Positions 11,951-23,691 of a stretch of 64,000 nt of DNA are shown in pieces. Each line of letters opens with the position of its first letter. Within the stretch, counting starts at the first letter, position 1. A program made the translations under genes and the position numbers. The notes under the pieces are model-generated. The model ran no database searches. It saw only the letters and a list, made by a program, of their open reading frames with translations, and was not told where the DNA came from. Origin of the DNA: Sabellastarte sp. h YS-2021 (Eukaryota > Annelida > Polychaeta > Sabellida > Sabellidae); NCBI GenBank assembly GCA_964017235.1, contig OZ024936.1:57091028-57155027 (forward strand). The letters run 5' to 3'.

Positions 11951-13733
11951 TTTTAAAAATTCAAAGGTTTCAGCTCTATAACCCACATAGTTTGACAGTT
12001 ACTGGGCTTTAAAGTGGCATAATGTCCATAAATTGGGTTTCTGTGGGCATTTTACAATTGTTAAAGAGACCTTAGCAATTAAACTACAGATCTGAAACTT
12101 TTTGGGGGACATACATAACAAACAAAAATTATATATAATACAGTTTAAGACTTGTCACACTAAGCATTTCCAAATAACAGGGCAAAATACGGAAAAAATG
12201 TCCAAAAAGGCATTTGGGCGAGTGTCTATGGCCCTCATACACAGGTTAAATGTCTACTAAAAACCTTGATTTTCGGCATATGTAAAAAAGAACATAATAA
12301 TGCATTCCCAGATGGGATTTCAGCTCCATCAATCACATAGTTTAACAGTCACAGGGCTTAAAGGTGGTAAAAAGTCCAAATATTGGGTCTCTGTGGGCCT
12401 TTTAGAGATCTCGATGTGGCTTTCAAATTAAAGCTTCAGACTTAAAATTTGTTACATACTAAGATTACACATAGAATATGTATCTAATAAAGTTTGAAAC
12501 TTCTCAGACTTACCATTACCAAGTTACAGAGCAAAATATGTGAAAAATGTCTTAAAAGGGTCACTCAGGTGGGTGTTTAAGGTCCTCATACACAGGTTAA
12601 ATGTCTACTTGAAGCCTTGATTTTGGGCACATGCAAAAAGAACATAATAATGTATTCCCAGATGAGATTTCAGCTCTATCAGTCACATAGTTTAACAGTC
12701 ACAGGCCTTAAAATTGGCAAAAAGTCCAAATACTGGGTCTTTATGGGGCCTTCTAGAGACCTAAATGTGGCCTTCAAATTAAAGCTTCAGACTTAAAATT
12801 TGTCACATACTAAGATTACACATAGAATATGTATCTAATACAGTTTGAAACTTCTTAGACTTACCATTTCCAAGTTACAGGGCAAAATATGTGAAAAATG
12901 TCTAAAAATGGTCACTCGGGTGGGGATTTATGGTCGTCATACACAGGTTAAATGTCTTCTTAAAGCCTTAATTTTTGGCACATATATAAATAACATACTA
13001 ATATCTTCCCAGATAGGATTTGAGCTCTATCAGTCACATAGTTTGACAGTCACAGGGCTTAAAAGTAGCAAAAAGTCCAAATATTGGGTCTTTGGGAGCC
13101 TTTTAGAGACCTCAATTTGACCTTCGAAATTAAAGCTTCAGACTTAAAATCTGTTACATACTAAGATTACACACAGAATATATATCTAATACAGTTTGAA
13201 ACTTCTCAGACTTACTAATTTCCAAGTTACAGGGAAAAAGATGTGAAAAATGTCTTATAAGGGTCACTCGGGTGGGTGTTTATGGTCCTGATACACAGGT
13301 TAACTGTCTATTAAAGGCCTAAATGTTGGGGCACATATAAGAAAACACATAGATATATTCCCAGATGATATTTAACTTAGATGAGAGACATAGTTTGAAA
13401 GCTACAGTGCTTGAAAGTGGCAAAAAGTGCATAAATTGGGTCTCTGTGGGCACTTTTGAGACCTTAAGTCGACCCCTTTGGGTAAACCTACAGCCCTAAA
13501 ATTTTCTACAGACAAGGATTACATATTAAGGTGGCCATAAGTTCTTTTTTACAGGGAGTTTAAGGTCACCTTAAAATAGGGATCTTCCTTTGGGCACCCT
13601 TAACATGTGTACCAAGTTTGAAAAAAAAATATTAATTTGTTTTTGAGTTATCGCGCCCACAAGGAAATTTCTACGGCGGCGGCGGCGCGACGGACCTGAA
13701 TCCAATATATCCCCGACTTTCGTCTGGGGATAT
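11950..13733 (+). mobile_element. Repeat element H3 with 351-bp tandem units and end hairpin
   Basis: Four to five units spaced 351-352 bp (marker 'catacacaggttaa' at about 12237, 12588, 12938 and 13291), each with 'cagtcacagggcttaaa' type blocks. The element ends in a GC-rich segment (ggcggcggcgcgacggacc) and a hairpin at 13707-13733 (ATATCCCC / GGGGATAT stem). Related hairpin ends occur near 50650. The left boundary is not clear. The structure resembles the other satellite-bearing Helitron-like elements. Confidence 0.6.
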
Positions 13734-14940
13734 AATTAAACAGGCTTTTTATCTCCCTTATCATTGCTACTAAAGGTTTGCAATTAGAAACAACTTATAG
13801 TAAGTCATGGCCTGATTATCTTTTCCAAGCGTTAAATTTAACCTTTGACCCCTGCTTCAAGGTCAAATGGGGTCATCATACTAAAACATCCTTATAGCTC
13901 CCTTATTATTATTCCTAGGGCTTCAGAATGTAAAAAGAGCCAGCCTTGGCAGGTAAGAACCCCAGCTGGTGGCAGGTACAGCTAAATGGCCAACAACATT
14001 GAGATTTGGGAAAATCTTAGGAACAACTTCTGTTGTACGAAGTACAGAAAACCCACAAGATGTTCTACAAAAGATTCACAGGCCATGATTTCTTACAAGT
14101 AGTTTTCATATTTTGTAGCCCTAGAAGCAATTATAAGGGAGATATAAGGCCTTTTTGATATGATGACCCTCCTATTTGGTATTAAAGATGGGATATGGCA
14201 GTCATTTTGTTTTCAAAATAAGCACACAATTACTCTCAGACAAACTTTCCTATCCATTTACATTTTGTACAAATCTGATGAAGCTAGCTGCAATATTTTA
14301 GGTTACAGAAATATAAAAAATTTTAGAAGAAACTTTAAGACCCCAAAATTTTAAAGTGTTACAATGGCAACAGTGGTAGCTGTATACCCCCCAAAACCTA
14401 ATCAGCTCTAGATCCTCTTGGGATAAACACCTCCTGAAAATTTGGTGAAAATCCGTGCAGGTGTTAAGGCTGTGGAACACCCATAAACTTTAAGACCCGA
14501 AAATCTTAAAAGTGTTGTCATGGCAATAGTTGTTATCAGATACCCCGCAAAAGCTTATCAGTTCTTGATCCTCTTGGGGTAAACATCCCCTGAAAATTTG
14601 GTGAAAATCTGTGCAGGTGTTTAGGCTGTGGAACACCCACAAGCTTTATGCCCGCCGCTGCCGCCCGGACGGTGCGGGGGACGACTATAACCCCAGCCCA
14701 AAAACAGCTCATGGGAAATCCTGGCCTGCAATTTTTTGGCATGTGAAAATTTTTTGCCTCATTTTGAAAAACAAAAGGTCCACCATAGCCAACTGTTTGA
14801 AAATCATTAAGATGCTCTAAACCTTGAAATATTGCAGCTAGCCTCATCAAATTGGCACAAAAGATACATGATCAGGAAAGCTAGCCTGATTGTAACTTTG
14901 GCCAAGTTTCCAAAACAAAATGTACAAAGGCCTTATATCT
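13734..14940. repeat. Dispersed repeats, including a 2-unit tandem of about 176 bp
   Basis: Two units at about 14290-14640 share 'gatcctcttggg', 'ctgaaaatttggtgaaaat' and 'ggctgtggaacaccca', and are followed by a GC-rich segment. Bases 14735-14935 repeat 3565-3765. Open frames on either strand here are low-information and overlap the repeats. Confidence 0.6.
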
Positions 14941-15466
14941 ATCTCCCTTAAATCTCCATTATTACTGATCCTAAGGTGGGAGATAACCACTGCAGTAATA
15001 GTCTTGTTTTAATATAATACCTACTATTGTTATAGCTCATTCCCACTGTATTAAATCAATTAATGGTTTATTTTTGCTGTTCACTACTTGTTTTATAAAG
15101 TAACACTACTTTTAGCTAATTTTTATTATTCTGTATCCAGAGAAAGCTTGAAGTTTATTGTTACCTGTTTTACTATCTTCACTTTCCACTATATGTGCAT
15201 TACAATTTTTACAGTTAATACATTTATGTACCATCATATATAATTTAAAGTCAGTATATAAAATACCCTCGTATATAATTTAAAGTATTTAAAATACTTT
15301 TGAAATTAAAGTATTTGCATTTGCAAAAATTAAATTATTTGCATTTGTATTTGAAAAAATGCAAAGGATTTTGCATTTGTTTCGCAATACTTTAAAAGTA
15401 CTTGACCCACTTCTGATTAACTGGAAATGTTAGCATGAAAATGACTATGTTACATGGAATACTTAC
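14941..15466. repeat. AT-rich intron with a 'tttgcatttg' low-complexity repeat
   Basis: Bases 15240-15420 are a self-similar run of 'aaagtatttgcatttg' words ending at 'tacttgacccacttctg'. They resemble inverted parts of 52505-52690, which begin 'cagggatggggtcaaatac'. This suggests a dispersed repeat. The rest is unassigned intron 3 sequence of LACTB2. Confidence 0.5.
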
Positions 15467-15544
15467 TCAGTATATCCTTATGAATGTCTCCTACCCCACC
15501 TACATGATCATGATGCCAGTGTGTCAATACAATTTCCTGGATTT
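15467..15544 (-). CDS. LACTB2: LACTB2 exon 3 (metal-binding motif)
   Basis: A 78-bp exon bounded by an AG acceptor (ctatAG on the minus strand) and a GTAAGT donor. Together with the last base of exon 2 it encodes EIQEIVLTHWHHDHVGG and continues VGDIHKDIL. THWHHDH is the HxHxDH signature that binds the two metal ions in metallo-beta-lactamase-fold hydrolases. The wording closely matches animal LACTB2, a single-strand-specific endoribonuclease reported in mitochondria. Phase is 1 at entry, matching exon 2. The remaining exons (second half of the MBL fold and the C-terminal winged helix) were not found in 1-15466 and should lie beyond the left edge, making intron 3 longer than 15.4 kb. Confidence 0.92.
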
Positions 15545-16597
15545 CTATAACAAATAATGTACAGAAAATAACATATACTGTATATTCACTAAAATGCACA
15601 ACAAAGAACATTTAATCAACAACAATCTTTACACTGTGGAAAAATACATGCTTCCTATTGTAACAGTTAATTTTAAATCTTTATTTCCCCAGTAAACATG
15701 GTGGCGATTCTGTGTAACCACTATGTCACTGAAGTCTTAGAAAAACCCAGATTTTTGTGCAGCTAGCTGCAGCTTGGCTAATATCTGAATTAGGCTAATA
15801 GGGTCATGCTTTATAGTGTTGCCTATAGCAACCTGCATATGTGGAATACTAACAAAGAAAATTTATCACAAACCCATCACTTACCTTAACTTTCAAGTTA
15901 GTACATTTATTCTCAGTAATGATAATTGGAATTAGACTGTGTAGAAAATAAAGTAAATGCAATTTTCACAGTACAAAAAAACACACCTGTTTGTTCAGGT
16001 AAATTACACTTACACAAACTTGCATGACTTCAGATCTACATATTTTCTTCAGGTATCTTCAACACTGCAAGACAGGAGACTGTCTAGCCATGTCTGAATT
16101 GATTTATTTAAATTTAACAATGCTTCAGCATTTACTGTGCAGCTCATACCACAGCGGGTTCCTGAATTGGGAATGGAGTAAATAGTATAACCTAGTTAGG
16201 CATGAATCTCACTAAAAGCTACCTGACAACAGCAGAAAAATACAAGTGTTTCTACTTTTCAGGACCAACTTTCAAACCCAGTAAACCTGTGAAAGGAAAA
16301 CATATTCAACAATACATATACATGTTGGCCTTGACTGAGTTCTGTGATGTCAAAAATGCTTATGCATAACCTAGGATTTCTTCGGAAGGGAAAACATGCA
16401 ACCGTTTCTTCTCCAATTCTAACATTGCTACAAATTCTTATTTTTTGATACCACAACATCAACACAAAATCGGGTGAACAAAAAGATAGACTTTGGAGAT
16501 GAAAGGTAATCATCAAGGATATACTTAACAAATTACATGGCTTATTTTTTGTATATCTGAGACTGACAAACCTTGTACACATGATTATAAAGAGAAC
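15545..16597. other. LACTB2 intron 2, unassigned part
   Basis: AT-rich intronic DNA without a recognised repeat. A 107-codon minus-strand frame at 16259-16582 has no family features and partly abuts the SINE; I do not call it a gene. Confidence 0.4.
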
Positions 16598-16790
16598 AAG
16601 GCCGAAAGGTATTTCGGTCCCTTAGTGCGAGTGCAAAGCCATCAGAGACATGAGTAGTGCATTAGAATTTACAAAAGTCTGGTGACACAAAGATCCCACA
16701 GCTGGTCTAGAACTCAGACGGTCACCCATCCCAGTACTAATGTAGCCCATTGCCGCTTAACTTAAGTGAGCAGACGAATACTCATCACAC
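16598..16790 (-). mobile_element. 5S rRNA-derived SINE
   Basis: Read on the minus strand, 16790 to 16680 resembles 5S rRNA. 'AAGTTAAGC' matches the 5S box A region and 'TTAGTACTGGGATGGGTGAC' the intermediate element and box C, followed by an unrelated body to about 16600 (gaccgaaatacctttcggcc). 5S-headed short elements form the SINE3 class and are transcribed by RNA polymerase III. The 5' part of 5S is not conserved, so this is not a functional 5S gene. An A-rich run (16817-16840, plus strand) adjoins it. It lies in LACTB2 intron 2. Confidence 0.7.
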
Positions 16791-16875
16791 TGCACTACAA
16801 TTCAGAAAAGTCTGGAAACAAAAAAAAAAAAGGAAAAAAAGTGATTACTAGAAAAAGTAATTTTTGTAACCATAC

Positions 16876-16958
16876 CTGCACTGTGTTCTTGTAGAACCTG
16901 TTTCAGATTATTAATGTACTCTGGGAATCCCCTGTCACCAGTGTCCAACAGAATGCGT
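16876..16958 (-). CDS. LACTB2: LACTB2 exon 2
   Basis: An 83-bp exon with an AG acceptor (aatctAG) and a GTATGG donor. The first base completes an arginine begun in exon 1. The translation reads RRILLDTGDRGFPEY and on to QVLQEHSA, matching the second beta strand of the LACTB2 metallo-beta-lactamase fold, where a DTG-type turn precedes the HxHxDH motif. It ends in phase 1, exactly what exon 3 requires. The exon agreement in phase, order and similarity makes a pseudogene unlikely. Confidence 0.92.
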
Positions 16959-18456
16959 CTAGATTATAAAATTAAGTGCAGTTAAAAAGATGTACCACAC
17001 AATAAAGCTAGCAGCTCTGAATATAGTGATTAATTCATTGTGTGGTAAAAGCTTACCTTGATAATAATTAATTTTAAAGTAGTAGACCTGGAGTTAATTT
17101 GCTTAAGCTTGTTTACAAATATTTAAATTCATAGAAGTATAACTATCTGCTTACATATCTTTAGCTTCAGTAAAACTTTCAAAATATTTAATGGAGTTAT
17201 TGTATTACTGATTAGGAAAAATATATATACCAAAATGTCTACCCATATCATCCTACAACAAGGTCAAAATTTGTGTCACTCAACATGCGTGAGCTGCAAA
17301 GCAATAATAAAACATGAATAGGGCACTAGAGTACATGGGTAAGCATGAAGTGGGTTGATTTTTTTCAAGTGTTTTAGTGCTATGTTAAAAGTAGACTGGC
17401 TAGAAACTAGGGGGTAAATCGTTTGGCTTTGTGCATATCGATATTGAATGTAAAAATATTTCAATATCGGGCAATATCGGGGGGTTGATATTGTCTACCA
17501 AATAGTCCGAATTCAGGAACACGAAAATGTTTTATTTTAGCATATCCCGAACTGCTTACAGGAAGCGAAATTTATCAAACAAAACATTGCAGTTTTCATC
17601 AAAAACGCATTGAAAACTTAAAAAATGTGAGATAAAAGTGTACAATTTCTTCAGATTTGGGCTTTATATCAAATATTAACAGTGATATATGTACATAAAT
17701 GAATGTATAAAACCTCACTTTTTAACTGGCAATTTCTCCGCCATTTCAGGATGAATTTTAATTCAACAAAACTAAGCAGAAGAAAAATACCTGTCTAATG
17801 ATGTATATAACATATCTGTAGCATACAGAGTTTCCAAGATATTAAACAAATAACTGGCACCTGTTTATGCATTTGTAATGCCGTTGAGACCCACTATTTT
17901 CACGAACCTTAGATGGCTTAAAAGTTAAAGCAATAATTGAAAAAATCTTTTCCTGTTGAAAAAACATTATTTCGTGGATACATATATACATTTTTCATAA
18001 AAATTTACTTTAATACATATTATGCAAGGAAACATATATAAGTGATTTTTCACCATGTAAAAATCACTTCCTGGTTTAGATTCCTACATTTACTTTTACC
18101 CACTTGACCTTTCAAGGATGCGTGCTGGAGCATGCACAGACAGAACTGTGGTTTGGCTTATTTCATCATCTGCCATTTCAACCCTCAAAGACCAGCAATA
18201 TATTTGTTTAGGACGAGCTTACAGACCCAACATCGTAACTCTTATGTTTTTCTTAAAATTCTGCTGTCGGAGTTTTAGTGCAAACATTAGAGGTCCCATC
18301 AAGAAAAACATTAAATAAACAATAAAAAGTACTCTAAGTAAACGTTTTACTTGTTACCTGCCATTTCAACCCTCAGATACCAAAAATACTTTGTTTAAAC
18401 ACATTTAACCAGGATGGGCAATATTAATATGTAATTCAACAGTGAAAATTAAGTAT
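16959..18456. other. LACTB2 intron 1, 3' part
   Basis: Contains a degenerate copy (17487-17690) of the dispersed repeat also at 160-420, and otherwise AT-rich sequence. The word 'ccatttcaaccctca' occurs at 18173 and 18361, a small local duplication. No gene seen. Confidence 0.45.
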
Positions 18457-19779
18457 AAAAATAGCATTAGAGATGCCCGTACCCCACAGCCTAGGGAAAT
18501 ATTTTTAACACCATGAGATATAGAAGTACTGTATCAGTACAAAGTTCAGGATACTTTCAGAGCCATGTCAGTTATTTTAAGGTTCAAACCTGTTTAAATA
18601 GAGAAAATAATATCTAAGAGAAAGATAATGCATGTTCTTTATCAATATTTGGCATGGCCGAATTATGGTTTAGATGTTTTGAATATTACCCTGCATGCAG
18701 AAGTGGTAATACATTCAATGAATGCTTATGTGTGCTGTTGGAGCAAAAACTATGGCTCACTTGATGAAATACCATCTGTTACAATGGGAAGTTGTAAAGG
18801 TAAAATTCTTAATGAATTCTAATCTGACTTTAACAGTGCTTAATCTGCATTAAAAGACAGACCCAAAGGTGCAACAAGATTTTATAGGTCAAGGTCACTA
18901 CGACAAGGTCAAAGGTCAAATCAAGGTCACACCATGATGCTGCACACCTACAACCCCTAACCAATGTCCCTACCATACATCAACTTCCTACACCTTACGG
19001 TTTCCGAGATATAGCCCGGACAAGATTTTATAGGTCAAGGTCACTACAGCAAGGTCAAAGGTCAAATCAAGGTCAGACCATGACACTGCACACCTACACC
19101 CCCTAACCAATGTCCCTAGTAAGTATCAACTTCCTACACCTGACAGTTTCCGAGATATAGCCCAGACAAGATTTTATAGGTCAAGGTCACTACGGCAAGG
19201 TCAAAGGTCATATCCTGGTCAGACCATGACGTTGCACACCTACATCTCCTAACCAATGTCCCTATCAAGTATCAACTTCCTACACCTTACGGTTTCCGAG
19301 ATATAGCCCGGACAAGATTTTATAGGTCAAGATCACTACGGCAAGGTCAAAGGTCAAATCAAGGTCAGACCATGACACTGCACACCTACACCCCCTAACC
19401 AATGTCCCTAGTAAGTATCATCTTCCTACACCTCACGGTTTCCGAGATAAAGCCCGGACAAGATTTTATAGGTCAAGGTCACTACGGCAAGGTCAAAGGT
19501 CAAAGCAAGGTCAGATCATGACGTTACACACCTACACTTCCTTACCAATGTCCCTACCAAGTATCAACTTCCTACACCTTACGGTTTCCGAGATATAGCC
19601 CGGACAAGATTTTATAGGTCAAGGTCACTACGGCAAGGTCAAAGGTCAAATCAAGGCCACATCATGACGTAGCACACCTACACCCCTAACCAATGTCCCT
19701 ACCAAGTATCAACTTCCTACACCTTACGGTTTCTGAGATACAGCCCGGACAAACTTTTCCGTTAAGGGGCTGTGGGGTA
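18457..19779 (+). mobile_element. Helitron-like element H1, copy 2
   Basis: Same 5' block, TACCCCACAGCC word, unique middle (gaattatggtttagatg..aatgaatgcttatgtgt) and 145-bp array as the copy at 1677-3129, in the same orientation. The terminal hairpin and CCCG microsatellite of copy 1 are largely missing; the end reads ggggctgtggggta. The array (about 18875-19755) has six units. Confidence 0.65.
18875..19755 (+). repeat. 145-bp tandem array of element H1, copy 2
   Basis: Six units, each with 'aggtcaaggtcactac' and 'cctacaccttacggtttccg', spaced about 145 bp. Better conserved between units than the flanking sequence. Confidence 0.9.
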
Positions 19780-20129
19780 AAAATGATTTAATATTGAAAT
19801 AAATAAATAATTGTTTATTTCAGCCAAGTATAACATCAAATGACAGAATAGTACAGATATTACAAACAATAGCACTTAAAGTAAAATAATTTACAGATTT
19901 ATAAAATAGTTATGGATAATAATAATCAATACCTAGAAATAGGACGCCCTGTTGATAGTAGCTGCGACATATGAATAGAAACAGGATGGCATAGAAGAAC
20001 ACACATTATCATGTGTAATGTCCACCCCATGAACCTTTTGCAAAAATTGTATAGTAGTCTTACAAGACCCTGTTTCATTTGTAAAATACATCAATGATGC
20101 TTAAATATTTATTAGTATACATGTAAATT

Positions 20130-22028
20130 ATTTCAGCTTAATGCCTTTTTGCATTGGTTGGGTCGAAAATTTCGACGAAATCGCTCTATCTTGCATGGTT
20201 AAGGAGATAGAAGCAAATTTGTGTTTTGCCATTTTTGGCAAAGTAAGTAGCTATTACTCAGTCAGTTATATAGCTATTATCACTAAAAGCAATCCCAAGC
20301 AAGCTATCGCCCTAAGTAATGCTCATACTAAATATGGTAAAGATGTGTCAAATATTTTTCCTTAAAATGCCCGGAAACTAAAGAAGTACACAAAAGTAGC
20401 TAAGTAGCTATTACTCAGTTAGCTATAGACCTATCTTCACCAAAAGCAAATAAATTTTTGTGAAGATAGAAAACATTGTTTCATTAAAATGTCGAGAAAA
20501 AAGTCAACTCAAAATTAAGGCTGCAACGATTCTTCGGTTACTCGGAAACGAAACGATTCACTTCAATACTCGAGGCAAGAAAAGTGAACCGGATCTTCGA
20601 AAACAACTAAACATAGAAGTAAAATCTACTACAAAATTCAAGTTTTTTTCTTTAAATATATTAATATATTTATATATTTTACTATTATAAGGCATTTCCG
20701 TTTCAGTATTTTATATTTTAACTATTTGCAAACTTAAATTCTTTGTGTAACAACGTTTTATAAGACGGCATTTTATTCTAACGTATTTCGAAGACGCCTC
20801 AAATCTCGCAATATAAGGATGGTTACAGTTTCTAATATTTTGCATTATAAATGCGTCTTTTCCCCAAAATTCAATAAATTATCAAAATTCTTTCCTGTTG
20901 TGTGGTTTGTAACCATTTAATAAGACGTGGTATGTCAAAATATGAAGCAGTTTATTTCGTGGGCGATAATCAAGCGAGTAACCGAATCCGAGTCGATTCT
21001 TATAAAACGAGGAATCGAGGCGCATTTTCGGGCTCGCTTGCAGCCCTACTCAAAATTGCATAACAGCTATATAGCACAGTAGATATTACTCAGTTAGCTA
21101 TAAAGGTATTATCACCAAAAGCAATCCCCAAGCAAGCTACTGATCCAATAATCCTCCATCCCATATTTTGTCTACATAGGTGAAATACTTTTCCTTTAAA
21201 ACGCTTAAAAATAAAACAGCTACTCACTCAAAACTGCTAATTAAGTAGCTAAATGGCTATTACTCACTTAGCTATACAGCAATGACTCACAAAAGCAATA
21301 CTAAGCAAACTATTAACCCAATAATGTTCCATACCAAATTAGGTTAGAATATCTAGAATGATTTTCCTTTAAATGCATGGAAACCAAAGAGGTACTAAAA
21401 ATAGCTAATTAGCTATTACTCAGTTAGCTTCACAGCTAAATTTCCGAAAATTTTAATTTTTCCTTTTTACCATAATAATATTCTATTACCCTTTGGGTCG
21501 AAAATTTGCTCCAAATCGATCTATCTGTTACGGTTTCTGAGATAACATAACATGACATATTTGTATAGCGCAATTCTATTTAAGAAAAAACAATCATTGC
21601 GCTTTTTCTCCACAATATGCTATAAGCAAATTACTCAAAAGTAGTATTGAAAATAGACAATAAAGTACCTAAATTGCTATTACTCACTAACTTACAGAGC
21701 TATCAGTCCCAAATGCAATACCAAGTGACATATAGACATAACAATCTTGTATTCCTAATTTTAGTAAAATATCTTGAATCATTTTCCCTTAAATGCATGG
21801 AAAGCAATAGGTACTGAAAATAGCTATACTTAGGTATTACTCAGCAAGCCAAAGAGCTACAACAGCTGAAAGCAATCCCACTCAAGACACTGACCCAATA
21901 ATCCTGCACACCAAATTTGGTGAAGATAGCTCTAATACTTTTCCTTAAAATGAGCGGAAACGATGTGTGACGCCGGACACCGGAAAAAGCAAAAATAATA
22001 TGTCCACCCCCACTGGGGGGTGGACATA
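20130..22028 (+). mobile_element. Repeat element H4 ending in a long hairpin
   Basis: Degenerate tandem units of about 155-175 bp (markers 'agctattactcagttagct', 'caaaagcaat', 'ttttccttaaaatg'), interrupted by a hAT MITE at 20516-21048. It ends with 'gccggacaccgg' and a 13-bp-stem hairpin at 21999-22028 (TATGTCCACCCCC / GGGGGTGGACATA). The start and an internal part (21490-21545) contain words found in the 168-bp units of element H2 ('gctctatct..gg..gagata'). Probably another Helitron-like satellite carrier; the left boundary is approximate. Confidence 0.55.
20516..21048. mobile_element. hAT-type MITE with 8-bp target duplication
   Basis: 533 bp. The ends are TAAGGCTGCAACGATTC at the left and the inverted TAGGGCTGCAAGCGAG at the right, with further subterminal inverted words (cggttactcg / cgagtaaccg). 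Flanked by the perfect 8-bp duplication CTCAAAAT at 20508-20515 and 21049-21056. An 8-bp duplication with TAGGG/CAGGG-like ends is characteristic of hAT elements. No transposase is encoded. Confidence 0.85.
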
Positions 22029-22829
22029 ATACTGGATTATTGAAAAGGAGGCAGCTGAAGCTGAGTTTATAAATTGTACTGCCCCCACAAATTTTAACGT
22101 GAACACATTGTAGAGTGTAATAGAATTATATTTAAGAAAATCTTTCCATATATACCCATAATAAACTGAGTTGAATGAAATGATTACATTTTCTTATTCT
22201 TTAAAAGACTCAGTTATATACTTTTTCAGTACTGATTTACATTTATGAAAAGGTTTAATTCCAAGGATGTCACTACTTAGATTATTCCATAATTTTACAC
22301 CATATACGGAAATACATTTGAATTTTGTTCTGGCAGAAACAACATAAAACTTCCTTCTTGTCTTGTAATTACATTAGTACTTCGTTTTAATTTGAAAAAC
22401 AGTTGAATATTATCAGGTAAACTACCTTCTTTGGCTTTGTACATAAATAACAAGGTCTTGAACCAAACTATGTCACTAAACTTTAACAGTTTGTATCTGC
22501 TGCATAAAATATTCAGAAATGAAGATGACAAAATTCACTTGGTGACGATATTTACTGGGTGAGCAGTGCGTAGATTTACAAGCAACTCGTGACCACGGCA
22601 TCTCGTGACCAACAACTTTTACCCACAAGTCGTACACAAACATTTTATAAGAAAAAATATTTTCAAATACTTGTATACGCATAATATTAATGAAGAAATA
22701 TGACATCTCAAAATTATGCATGGTTTTGTAACAATTTTTTATATTTAATAAATCTAAATGCCGAGTATTTTATGTAGAACGTCTGTTTACAGTTTAGTTA
22801 AGGATCAAATATTTCAAATTCTCGAACTT

Positions 22830-23118
22830 CCGTGGGTGTTTCCAGAACTATTATAAATTATGCAAATTAGAAAACGTGAGGAGACACAAGTCTGTGGCGT
22901 TTCCTGGCAATATTTTAAAATAAAAATATGCAAATTAGAAAACGTGAGGTCATGGAATTCCGTTGGGGTTTCCTAGAACTATTATAGAATAAATTATGCA
23001 AATTGGAAAACATGAGGAGACAGAAGTCAGTGGGGGTTTCCTGGCAATACTCTAAAATAAAAATATGCAAATTAGAAAATGTGAGGTCATGGAATTCCGT
23101 TGGGGTTTCCTAGAACTA
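22830..23118. repeat. 68-bp minisatellite
   Basis: About four units spaced 68-69 bp, with 'tatgcaaattagaaaacgtg' and 'ggggtttcctagaactatt'. Units alternate between two variants ('gaggagacacaagt' and 'gaggtcatggaattcc'). One further diverged unit lies at about 23562-23622. Confidence 0.85.
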
Positions 23119-23121
23119 TTA

Positions 23122-23353
23122 AGTAGGAACTTTACCTGTCCTTTTTTCTTCACCCGTATCCGTGTCCGTTATTGCCCATATTTGCAATACCCTAGATCTT
23201 TTGGTATAAAATAGTGTACCAGCTGCCTGTGTCCATGAAGAATGAATTTTTTCCTTCCTAATAACGGACACGGATGAGTACACTGTTTTATACCAAAAGA
23301 TCTAGGGTATCACGGATACGGGTGAAGAAAAAAGGATAGGTGAAGTTCCTACT
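23122..23353. mobile_element. Hairpin MITE, PIF/Harbinger-like
   Basis: 232 bp, almost entirely palindromic. AGTAGGAACTT at the left is inverted at the right, and the arms share 'ttcttcacccgtatccgtg' and 'accctagatcttttggtat'. Flanked by TTA at 23119-23121 and 23354-23356. A 3-bp TWA duplication fits PIF/Harbinger; this is inferred because there is no transposase. Confidence 0.75.
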
Positions 23354-23691
23354 TTAGAGAGGTTACGAACAATGTTTTACTGAAACATAGCACAAAAACG
23401 CAACATAAATTAAAACAAGATCCGGGCGGAGATTGATGTGGTAAAGCCATTTTAACATGAAATATTTAACTACTGGTAGATTTGACATTGAACACAGAAA
23501 TCTCTGACATGTAACATAGCGGAAAACAGATACGAACTTCAAAAACGTTGTTCGCAAAATCTCTATTATAAAATAAATTATGAAAATTAGAAAACATCCC
23601 TGGGATTTCCTAGCAACATTAAAAAAAATATCTTGGGATTGAGTTGTGGGTACGAGTTGTTGGTCACGAGATGCTCGTATCTCAGTGCATA

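Larger units (their letters stand above)
22585..23683. mobile_element. Inverted-repeat element with ATCTCGTGACC termini
   Basis: Left terminus (about 22585-22635) and right terminus (about 23640-23683) are inverted copies sharing GCATCTCGTGACCAACAACT and TACCCACAA. The CTCGTGACC word occurs twice in the left end. Inside are 68-bp tandem units and an inserted hairpin MITE. No ORF was recognised. Exact ends and target duplication are unresolved. Confidence 0.65.

Noticed and set aside
16259..16582. 107-codon minus-strand frame within LACTB2 intron 2
   Set aside because: No domain, no conservation signal, AT-driven composition, and adjacent to the SINE; not supported as a gene.
16680..16790. 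Functional 5S rRNA gene
   Set aside because: Only the internal promoter half resembles 5S; the 5' end is unrelated and no T-run terminator follows at the proper place.
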